A DNA stretch of 64,000 bases, taken from NCBI RefSeq assembly GCF_009832905.1, contig NZ_CP047135.1, positions 164,001 to 228,000 of the forward strand, written 5' to 3'. The DNA is from Stenotrophomonas sp. 364 (lineage in GTDB: Bacteria > Pseudomonadota > Gammaproteobacteria > Xanthomonadales > Xanthomonadaceae). Positions within the stretch are counted from its first letter, which is position 1, and every line of letters starts with the position of its first letter. The notes beneath the pieces were generated by a model. The model saw nothing but the letters and a program-made list of their open reading frames with translations, ran no database searches and was not told where the DNA came from. The translations under genes and the position numbers were made by a program. This document shows positions 57,323 through 64,000 of this stretch, one piece after another.

Positions 57323-57676
57323 TCAGCCGCGGTAGCGGCAGCCGGAGGTACAGGTTTCGTGGACGGTCACTTCGCTCAGCTGCGGCAGGGCCGGCTTGAG
57401 TTCGTCCCAGATCCAGATCGCCAGGCGCTCGCTGGTCGGATTCTCCAGGCCCGGGATGTCGTTGAGGTAGTGGTGGTCCAGGCGATCGTAGATCGGCTGG
57501 AAGGCGGCTTTGACGTCGCCGAAGTCCATGATCCAGCCGGTCTGCTCGCCCGGCTCGCCTTCCACTTTCAGTTCCACCCGGAACGAGTGCCCGTGCAGGC
57601 GCGCGCACTTGTGGCCCGGCGGCACGTTGGGCAGGCGGTGGGCCGCTTCGAGGGTAAAGACTTTGAAGATTTCCAT
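57323..57676 (-). CDS. queD: 6-carboxy-5,6,7,8-tetrahydropterin synthase
   Basis: The product has 117 residues, the normal length. Zinc ligands H13 (AAHRLP), H28 and H30 (LHGHSF), catalytic C24 (HKCARL) and the D/H pair in [11 protein letters not shown] are all present. The end [11 protein letters not shown] matches QueD. It makes 6-carboxytetrahydropterin for queuosine biosynthesis. No other que gene is in the window. The start ATG at [14 protein letters not shown] is fixed by the first strand; the longer open frame upstream has no homologous sequence. Confidence 0.94.
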   Translation of the reverse strand: MEIFKVFTLEAAHRLPNVPPGHKCARLHGHSFRVELKVEGEPGEQTGWIMDFGDVKAAFQPIYDRLDHHYLNDIPGLENPTSERLAIWIWDELKPALPQLSEVTVHETCTSGCRYRG

Positions 57677-57747
57677 GCCGCCATTGTAGCGGTCGGCCCT
57701 GGCCGGCGTGGGGCGGGACATGGATGCAGATGCAACGAAATCTATCC

Positions 57748-57798
57748 ATCCGGATGAAGAGATGTTAGTTTCTCTTATATCCGTATGAAGAGATGTTA
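57748..57798. promoter_or_regulatory. direct repeat upstream of the TonB receptor gene, possible operator
   Basis: ATCCGGATGAAGAGATGTT (57748-) and ATCCGTATGAAGAGATGTT (57779-) are 20-base direct repeats differing at one base, with a 31-bp period, about three helical turns. The stretch between them is AT-rich. They end 66 bases before the receptor ATG, so they probably bind a regulator or contain promoter elements. Confidence 0.55.
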
Positions 57799-57863
57799 TT
57801 GGCCGGTTCATCGCCAGGCATGGACTACTGCGGAACTTGTCGTCCACCACCCCACTGAAGTTC

Positions 57864-60509
57864 ATGCCCAAGCACACCCTTCTTGTAGCAGCGTTGTCTG
57901 CTGCTCTGGCCACGCCTTTGCCCGCGTTTGCCGATACCGCCACCGATGCCGCCGCCGCCGGCGACAGCAAGACCCTTGCCGCCGTGCGCGTCACCGGCTC
58001 CAACATCAAGCGCACCGACACCGAGTCGGCCAATCCGGTGCAGGTGATCGACCGCCAACAGCTGGAGGAGACCGGTAAGGCCACCGTCGCCGACCTGCTG
58101 CGCTCGATCTCGGCCAACACCGGCAACGCCAACAACGAGACCACCAACAACGGCTGGGCGTCCGGTTCGGCCGGCATCGGCCTGCGCGGCCTGTCCCAGA
58201 AGAACACGCTGGTCCTGCTCAACGGGCGCCGCCTGGCCAACTACGGCTTTCCGGCTGGGGGCCTGTCGGACACCTTCGTCAACCTCAACGCGCTGCCGCT
58301 TGTGGCCGTGGAACGCATCGAAGTGCTCAAGGACGGCGCCTCGGCGGTGTACGGGTCGGATGCGGTGGCGGGTGTGGTCAACATCATCACCCGGCAGAAT
58401 TTCCAGGGCGCCGAACTCGGTGGCAGCCTCGGCACTGCCGACCAGGGCGGGCTGGACGAGCAGAACCTGAAGTTCATCGGCGGCATCGGTGATCTCGACG
58501 CGGACGGCTACAACATCCTGGTCAGCCTGGAAGGCTACAACCGCGAACGCCTGGACCAGGACCAGCGCGACCTCACCAAGTCCGGCATCTACACCGACAA
58601 GCCCGGCGGCCGCTGGAACGGCTGGTCGGCCAAGGGGGCGCGCTACCTCATCAACGGCACCTCGGTGCCGATGCTCGACGCCAACGGCAATTGCCCGGAG
58701 GGCACCACCCTGGTGGCCAGCGCGCCGATCGATGGCCTGGCCGGCAACACCTGCGGCTTCAACCAGGCGCCGTACACCACGCTGATTCCGTCCACCAAGC
58801 GCTACCAGGCCTACGTCAACGGCACCTTCCGGGTGAACGACAGCGTCGAGGCGTTCGGTGAAGTGCTCTACAGCGACATCAAGGGCGTGTCCTGGTTCGG
58901 CAGCAGCCCGTTCTTCACCCTGGAAAGCGGCCGTTTCGCGCTCAACGCCGATACCGGGCTGGCCGAACCGGTGTCGTCCAACCTGCCGGCGAGCAGTCCG
59001 TACAACCCGTACGGCCGCGCGGTGCCGATCGAGTACACCTTCTTCAACCTTGGCCCGACCATCAAGACCAACCGGTCGCAGGCCTACCGCGGCCTGGTCG
59101 GGCTGCGCGGCAGCCTGCAGAACTGGGACTGGGAAGTGGGCGCGTTCGGCGCACGCAGCAGCGAGCGCGAAACGGTGTCCGGCGGCTTCGCCAACCGTTA
59201 CGCGCTGGCCACCGCGCTGGCCAACGGCAGCTACAACCTGCTCAACCCCGCGGCGACAGCGCCGGAGGTGCTCAACGCGATCAACATCAGCACGCTGCGC
59301 CCGGCCGAGTCGGTGCTCCAGGGCGTGGACGCGAAGATTTCCGGCGCGCTTGGCCACACCTGGGCCGGTGAGATCGGGTTCGCCGCCGGTGCCGAGTGGC
59401 GCCGCGAGAAGCTTGATTCCAACAACCCGTGGCAGATCGATGCCGGCCTGCAGATCCGCCCGGCCATCGCCGAAGTACACGGCGAGCGCAAGGTGACGGC
59501 GGCCTATGCCGAAGTCAACGTGCCGCTGGCCGAGCGCCTGGAGCTGCAGGCGGCCGCGCGCGCCGACCACTACAGCGACTTCGGCGATGCGTTCTCGCCG
59601 AAGCTGAGCCTGCGCTGGCAGCCGTGGGACATCCTGCTGGTGCGCGCCGCCGCCTCCAAGGGCTTCCGCGCGCCGTCGCTGTCGGAGAACTCCAACAGCA
59701 CCAGCATCGCCTACGGCAGCGTGATCGATCCGCGTGACCCGGACGTGCCGGGTTCGCGGCAGAACCCGACCTTCTTCACCGTGGGCAACAACGACCTCAA
59801 GCCCGAGCGCACCAAGAGCTTCAATGCCGGCATCGTGCTTTCGCCGTGGTCCAACACCAGCCTGAGCGTGGATTACTACCGCATCGAGCTGGAAAACCTG
59901 GTCGGCACCAACAACACCCAGACCCTGGTCACCGACAACGTGCCCGGCGCGGTGCTGCGCGATGAGCGCGGCAAGCTGCTGGCGGTGTACAACCGTTACC
60001 AGAACCTGAGCGAGCTGAAGACCTCCGGCATCGACGTGGAACTGCGCCAGCGCTTCCCGACCGAACGGGCTGGCGACTTCGCGCTCAGCAGCGCCTTCAC
60101 CCACGTGCGCAACTACAGCCGCCCGACCGTGGTCGGTGGTCCGCTGGTCGACTACGCCGGCAGCAACCTCGGCGCGACCCTGCCCAAGAACAAGGCCACC
60201 ACCACCTTCGACTGGAGTTACGGCGATTTCCGCACCGCGCTGACCTGGTACTACACCAGCGGCTACGACCAGAAGGCCAGCGCCGCGGCCACCGCCGTTC
60301 AGGACCGCGTGGATGCGTACAGCCAGTTCGATCTGTACCTGGCCTACACCGGCGTGGAGAAGCTGACCCTGTACGCCAAGATCCAGAACCTGGCCGACGA
60401 GGAACCGCCGTACGACGCGTCCTTCCCGGGCATCCGCGCACCGTACGACTTCAGCCAGTACGACCTGCGCGGGCGCTACTTCACGGTGGGCTTCGACTAC
60501 CGCTTCTGA
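57864..60509 (+). CDS. TonB-dependent receptor
   Basis: The product has 881 residues. A signal peptide ([20 protein letters not shown], cleaved near AFA-DTA) is followed by a TonB-box-like [18 protein letters not shown], a plug ([53 protein letters not shown]) and a large barrel ending [10 protein letters not shown]. The GSNIKRTD plug start defines the xanthomonad family that takes up peptides or oligosaccharides of unknown type. A secreted M14 carboxypeptidase follows in the same direction, so peptide uptake is a reasonable idea. A TTG start 9 codons upstream is in frame but not needed. Confidence 0.93.
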   Translation: MPKHTLLVAALSAALATPLPAFADTATDAAAAGDSKTLAAVRVTGSNIKRTDTESANPVQVIDRQQLEETGKATVADLLRSISANTGNANNETTNNGWASGSAGIGLRGLSQKNTLVLLNGRRLANYGFPAGGLSDTFVNLNALPLVAVERIEVLKDGASAVYGSDAVAGVVNIITRQNFQGAELGGSLGTADQGGLDEQNLKFIGGIGDLDADGYNILVSLEGYNRERLDQDQRDLTKSGIYTDKPGGRWNGWSAKGARYLINGTSVPMLDANGNCPEGTTLVASAPIDGLAGNTCGFNQAPYTTLIPSTKRYQAYVNGTFRVNDSVEAFGEVLYSDIKGVSWFGSSPFFTLESGRFALNADTGLAEPVSSNLPASSPYNPYGRAVPIEYTFFNLGPTIKTNRSQAYRGLVGLRGSLQNWDWEVGAFGARSSERETVSGGFANRYALATALANGSYNLLNPAATAPEVLNAINISTLRPAESVLQGVDAKISGALGHTWAGEIGFAAGAEWRREKLDSNNPWQIDAGLQIRPAIAEVHGERKVTAAYAEVNVPLAERLELQAAARADHYSDFGDAFSPKLSLRWQPWDILLVRAAASKGFRAPSLSENSNSTSIAYGSVIDPRDPDVPGSRQNPTFFTVGNNDLKPERTKSFNAGIVLSPWSNTSLSVDYYRIELENLVGTNNTQTLVTDNVPGAVLRDERGKLLAVYNRYQNLSELKTSGIDVELRQRFPTERAGDFALSSAFTHVRNYSRPTVVGGPLVDYAGSNLGATLPKNKATTTFDWSYGDFRTALTWYYTSGYDQKASAAATAVQDRVDAYSQFDLYLAYTGVEKLTLYAKIQNLADEEPPYDASFPGIRAPYDFSQYDLRGRYFTVGFDYRF

Positions 60510-60615
60510 ACCTGCGGGCCGGTCGCCTTCGCGCCGGCCCGGCACTTGGCTGCACCGGAGCGTGCGCATCCAACGGGGCCGGCGGAGAGGCCGGCCCGCT
60601 TCATGGGGAACTGCT

Positions 60616-63198
60616 GTGTCTTTGCATCGTGTCGTATCACGTCCCATCACCTGGCTGGTGGGCGCGTTGTGGTTGCTGGCCGCGCCAGCGTTCGCGCAGA
60701 GCGCGTACTTCTTCCCGCAGGGCGGCGAGTTCGATCCGTCCATTCCCACCCCGCAGCAGTTCCTCGGTTACGAGATCGGCAGCCGCTACACGCGGCACGA
60801 TCAGCTGGTGGCCTACTTCAACGAACTGGCCAAACACTCGGACAAGATCAAGGTCGAACAGATCGGCAGCAGCTACGAGGGCCGGCCGCTGCTGATCGCC
60901 ACGGTAACCTCGGCGCAGAACCAGCAGCAGCTGGAAACGCTGCGCCGCCAGCACCTCACCCTGGCCGATCCGGCGCAGCCGCTGACCGCGGCCGGCAACA
61001 GCCCGGTGGTGGTGTGGCTGGGCTACAGCGTGCACGGCAATGAAACCTCCAGCGGCGAAGCCGCGCTGCTCACCGCCTACTACCTGGTGGCCAGCCGCAG
61101 CGCCGAAACCGCGCAGTGGCTGCAGCAGGCGGTGGTGCTGTTCGATCCGGCGCAGAATCCGGACGGGCGCGACCGCGCGGCCAGCTGGCACAACGCGTAT
61201 GCGTCCTCGCCGGCCTCGGCCGACCCGGCCGACAAGGAACATGTCGAACCGTTCCCGCAGGGCCGCACCAATCACTACTTCACCGACCTCAACCGCGACT
61301 GGCTGGCGCTGACCCAGCAGGACACGCGGCCGAAGATCGCCTACTTCCACCGCTGGTATCCCAACGTCCAGATCGACTTCCACGAGATGGGCAAGGACAG
61401 CACCTACTACTTCGAGCCGTCGCCGGCGAGCATGCACAGCCCGCTGTTGCCGGCCTCCTCCTACGCATTCAACAAGACACTGGCCAAGTACCACGCCCAG
61501 GCGCTGGATGCGCTGGGGTCGCTGTACTACACCGGCGAAAACTTCGACAACTTCTCGCCGGTGTACGGTTCCACCTACCCGGACTTCCACGGCGCGGTCG
61601 GCGTTACTGTCGAACAGGCCAGTTCGCGCGGTCGCGTGCAGGAATCGGTGAACGGCCCGTTGACCTTCCCCTTCACCATCCGCAACCAGGTGGCCACCGG
61701 GCTGGGCACCCTCCGCGGCGCGGTAACCGAGCGCGATGGCCTGCTGAAGCTGCAGAAGGACTTCTTCCAGTCGGCGCTGAAGCAGGCCGGCCAGCAGCCG
61801 GTGAAGGCATTCGTGTTCGGCGACGCGCACGATCCCGGGCTGACCGCCAAACTGCTGGACCTGCTGCTGCAGCACCAGATCACCGTGGAAGCATTGAGCA
61901 CCGCCGTGACCGTGGATGGCCAGCGGTTCGAGCCCGGCAGCGCCTATGTGGTGCCCACCGCGCAGCCGCAGTTCCGGCTGGTCCATTCGATCTTCGCCGA
62001 CACGCCGCCGATCAAGGGTGACGTGTTCTACGGCAGCACCTCCTATGCGATCGCACCGGCCTACGGCGTGGCGTTTGCCGGCAGCCGCAGCCGCATCGGC
62101 GGTGGCGCGCGCGTGACCGCGGTCGCCCCGGCCCAGGGTGGCGTGGTGGGCGGGCAGGCCGGCTACGCCTATGTGCTGGACTGGCGCGACTACAACGCCA
62201 GCCGTGCACTGTATGCACTGCAGGCACGCGGGCTGCAGACCCGCGCCGCCTTCCAGCCGTTCACCGCTGCCACCGCCGACGGCGAGCAGGCGTTCGCGCG
62301 CGGCAGCGTAGTAATTCCGGTGGCGGGGCAACCGCTGGCCGGTGCGGCGCTGCTGGCGGCCGTGGATGATGCGGCGCGCAGCAGCGGCGTGCGCGTGCAG
62401 GCACTGGCCAGTGGCCAGAGCCGCAGCGGCATCGACCTGGGCAGTGACAGCGTCAAGGCGCTGCGCAAACCGGCCGTGGCGCTGGTGATGGGCGAAGGCG
62501 TGAGTGCCACCGAGATCGGCTCGGCCTGGTTCGTGCTGGACCAGCAGGTGCAGCTGCCGGCCAGCAAGCTCGATCCTGCCCAGCTGGGCAAGGTCTCGCT
62601 GGACCGCTACACCACCATCGTGCTGGCCGGCGGCACCTACACCGACGTGGACGCTGTTGCGGTGGCTGCGTTGAAGCGCTGGATCAACGCAGGGGGGTCA
62701 CTGGTGACCTACGGCACCGCCGCGCGCTGGGCGATCGAACAGAAGCTGGCCGACGAAGTTCTGGGCGAGGACGAGAAGGAACCTGACGCAGCGCGGCGTG
62801 CCTTCGGCGACCAGCGCGACATCGCCGCCATCGAACGGGTGAGCGGCAACATCCTCAGTGCCGACGTGGACACCAGCCACCCGCTCGGCTTCGGCCTGCC
62901 GCGCACGCAGCTGGCGATCAACAAGGAAAACGGCATCCGCTTCAAGCCCAGCCGCAATCCGTTCTCCACCGTGGTGCGGGTGGATGAAACGCCGCGCGTC
63001 AACGGCTACCTGTCCGAGACCAACCGCAACCGCGTCGCGGGTGCAGCCTGGCTGCTGGTATCGCCGCAGGGGCAGGGCAACGTGGTGCTGTTCGCCGACG
63101 ACCCGGCCCACCGCAAGTACTGGCATGGCACCGAGCGCCTGCTGTTGAACGCCATCTTCTTCGGCAACCAGCTCAACCCGACCAAACAACGCAGCTGA
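60616..63198 (+). CDS. exported M14-family metallocarboxypeptidase
   Basis: The product has 860 residues from a GTG codon (SLHRVVSRPITWLVGALWLL, cut near APAFA). M14 zinc motif: H140 and E143 in YSVHGNETSSGE and H256 in IDFHEMG. The substrate helix RDWLALTQQDTRPK and FDPAQNPDGRDR are family marks. The catalytic glutamate region is around VEQASSRGR. The C-terminal half (about 400-860) is beta-rich and typical of this long bacterial subgroup. GGGGAA lies six bases upstream. It follows the TonB receptor by 106 bases and may release products that the receptor takes up. Confidence 0.92.
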   Translation: MSLHRVVSRPITWLVGALWLLAAPAFAQSAYFFPQGGEFDPSIPTPQQFLGYEIGSRYTRHDQLVAYFNELAKHSDKIKVEQIGSSYEGRPLLIATVTSAQNQQQLETLRRQHLTLADPAQPLTAAGNSPVVVWLGYSVHGNETSSGEAALLTAYYLVASRSAETAQWLQQAVVLFDPAQNPDGRDRAASWHNAYASSPASADPADKEHVEPFPQGRTNHYFTDLNRDWLALTQQDTRPKIAYFHRWYPNVQIDFHEMGKDSTYYFEPSPASMHSPLLPASSYAFNKTLAKYHAQALDALGSLYYTGENFDNFSPVYGSTYPDFHGAVGVTVEQASSRGRVQESVNGPLTFPFTIRNQVATGLGTLRGAVTERDGLLKLQKDFFQSALKQAGQQPVKAFVFGDAHDPGLTAKLLDLLLQHQITVEALSTAVTVDGQRFEPGSAYVVPTAQPQFRLVHSIFADTPPIKGDVFYGSTSYAIAPAYGVAFAGSRSRIGGGARVTAVAPAQGGVVGGQAGYAYVLDWRDYNASRALYALQARGLQTRAAFQPFTAATADGEQAFARGSVVIPVAGQPLAGAALLAAVDDAARSSGVRVQALASGQSRSGIDLGSDSVKALRKPAVALVMGEGVSATEIGSAWFVLDQQVQLPASKLDPAQLGKVSLDRYTTIVLAGGTYTDVDAVAVAALKRWINAGGSLVTYGTAARWAIEQKLADEVLGEDEKEPDAARRAFGDQRDIAAIERVSGNILSADVDTSHPLGFGLPRTQLAINKENGIRFKPSRNPFSTVVRVDETPRVNGYLSETNRNRVAGAAWLLVSPQGQGNVVLFADDPAHRKYWHGTERLLLNAIFFGNQLNPTKQRS

Positions 63199-63200
63199 CG

Positions 63201-64000
63201 GTAGAGCCGACCGATGGTCGGCTATCGCCATGCCCGAACGGAGAGCAGCCGACCAACGGTCGGCTCTACGCCGCAGCCATCTGCTCGCGCCGGCGATCGC
63301 CATGCCCCCCGAGGTAGAGCCGACCGTTGGTCCGCTATCGCCCTGCCCGAACGGAGAGCAGCCGACCAACGGTCGGCTCTCCGCTGCAGGCATCCGCTCG
63401 CGCCGGGGATCGCGATGCCTCCGAGGTAGAGCCGACCGTTGGTCGGCTATCGCAATGTCCGAACGGAGAGCAGCCGACCAACGGTCGGCTCTACGCCGCA
63501 GGCATCCGCTCGCGCCGGCGATCGCAATGCCTCCGAGGTAGAACCGACCGTTGGTCGGCTATCGCCCTGTCCGAACGAAGAGCAGCCGACCAACGGTCGG
63601 CTCTACGCGCCAGGCATCCGCTCGCGCCGGCGATCGCCACACCCCCCGAGGTACAGCCGACCGTTGGTCGGCTATCGCCATGCCCGAACGGAGAGCAGCC
63701 GACCAACGGTCGGCTCTACGCCGCAGCCATCTGCTCGCGCCGGCGATCGCAATGCCCCCGAGGTAGAGCCGACCGTTGGTCGGCTATCGCAATGCCCGAA
63801 CGGAGAGCAGCCGACCAATGGTCGGCTCTACGCCGCAGGCATCCGCTCGCGCCGGCGATTGCCACGCTTCCCAGGTAGAGCCGACCGTTGGTCGGCTATC
63901 GCCATGCCCGAACGGAGAGCAGCCGACCAACGGTCGGCTCTACGCTGCAGCCATCTGCTCGCGTCGGCGATCGCAATGCCCCCGAGGTAGAGCCGACCGT
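63201..64000. repeat. tandem array of SMAG dimers, 112-bp period, seven full units
   Basis: GTAG-type starts occur at 63201, 63314, 63426, 63538, 63651, 63763, 63875 and 63987, a spacing of 112 or 113. Each unit has a forward SMAG element, a spacer (ATCGCNATGCCCGAACG), a reverse element and a second spacer (CGCGCCGGCGATCG...). Units vary at a few positions: 63538 has GTAGAACC and 63651 has GTACAGCC. The array begins two bases after the M14 gene's stop and continues past the window end. Open frames across it are repeat artefacts. Confidence 0.95.

Noticed and set aside
57825..60749. 974-codon open frame antisense to the TonB receptor
   Set aside because: Same artefact: opposite strand of a strongly supported gene, with no motifs and no signal peptide.
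63214..63990. Open frames of up to 183 codons in several phases across the terminal array
   Set aside because: They translate the 112-bp repeat unit itself (period not affecting frame often) and have no start signals or family similarity.
63201..64000. CRISPR-like array
   Set aside because: Repeat units contain both repeat and spacer in conserved form, spacers are identical between units, and no cas gene is present.
1..64000. tRNA, rRNA, insertion sequences, RAYT transposase, prophage or conjugation genes
   Set aside because: None was recognised. SMAG elements in other genomes may be mobilised by a RAYT-type transposase, but no such gene is in this window.

Overview
The window looks like a chromosomal segment of a Stenotrophomonas species (Xanthomonadaceae, S. 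maltophilia group). The GC content is high, most genes are of xanthomonad type (DUF3247, DUF3016, DUF6630, DUF3297, DUF2236, and an ECF42/DGPF locus), and the intergenic spaces are full of GTAG-initiated inverted-repeat elements of the SMAG type known from S. maltophilia. I saw no rRNA, tRNA, CRISPR array, prophage, insertion sequence or conjugative module. About 65 protein genes are supported. Assignments come from reading motifs and gene order, not from database searches.

Layout. 0-6 kb: a truncated TPR protein, a large NHL-propeller/M23-like protein, and a compact locus of two DGPF (YCII) proteins, two VOC proteins and their ECF42-type sigma factor. 6-12 kb: a secreted M28 peptidase, a LytS/LytTR-type two-component pair, a lipoprotein, a membrane protein and an MpaB-type oxygenase. 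12-24 kb: an M13 metallopeptidase lipoprotein, a PAS-GGDEF(degenerate)-EAL protein, a LysR/DoxX/DODA cluster, a CPA1 antiporter and small conserved unknowns. 24-31 kb: motAB, a cytoplasmic msrB, a glutamine-rich 55-residue protein, and the D-amino-acid catabolic set lrp / dadA-dadX. 31-39 kb: a hybrid histidine kinase, an overlapping rsmC-rsuA-HAD run and the fabA-fabB operon. 39-44 kb: dinB, a repeat-rich 650-bp gap containing a duplicated gene end, a metallo-beta-lactamase-fold protein, a divergent NmrA-like/LysR pair and gph. 44-51 kb: btuB under a cobalamin riboswitch facing a cobC-like phosphatase, tfoX-like/msrC, bioD and a MocR regulator. 51-57 kb: an extracytoplasmic methionine-sulfoxide repair operon (msrB-dipZ-msrA) divergent from a two-component system. 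57-64 kb: a phasin, queD, a TonB-dependent receptor followed by an M14 carboxypeptidase, and a tandem array of SMAG dimers that runs off the window end.

Three features stand out. First, methionine-sulfoxide repair recurs: cytosolic MsrB, free-Met MsrC, and an exported MsrB/MsrA pair with a DipZ electron carrier and a probable linked regulator. Second, the ECF42-DGPF-VOC locus is a complete module with a candidate promoter. Third, the non-coding DNA is unusually structured: GTAG dimers that supply stop codons of three genes, a 112-bp-period SMAG array, a 25-bp-arm perfect palindrome, a 184-bp multi-hairpin element bounded by 25-bp inverted repeats, and a 196-bp tandem duplication that copied the 3' end of a gene.
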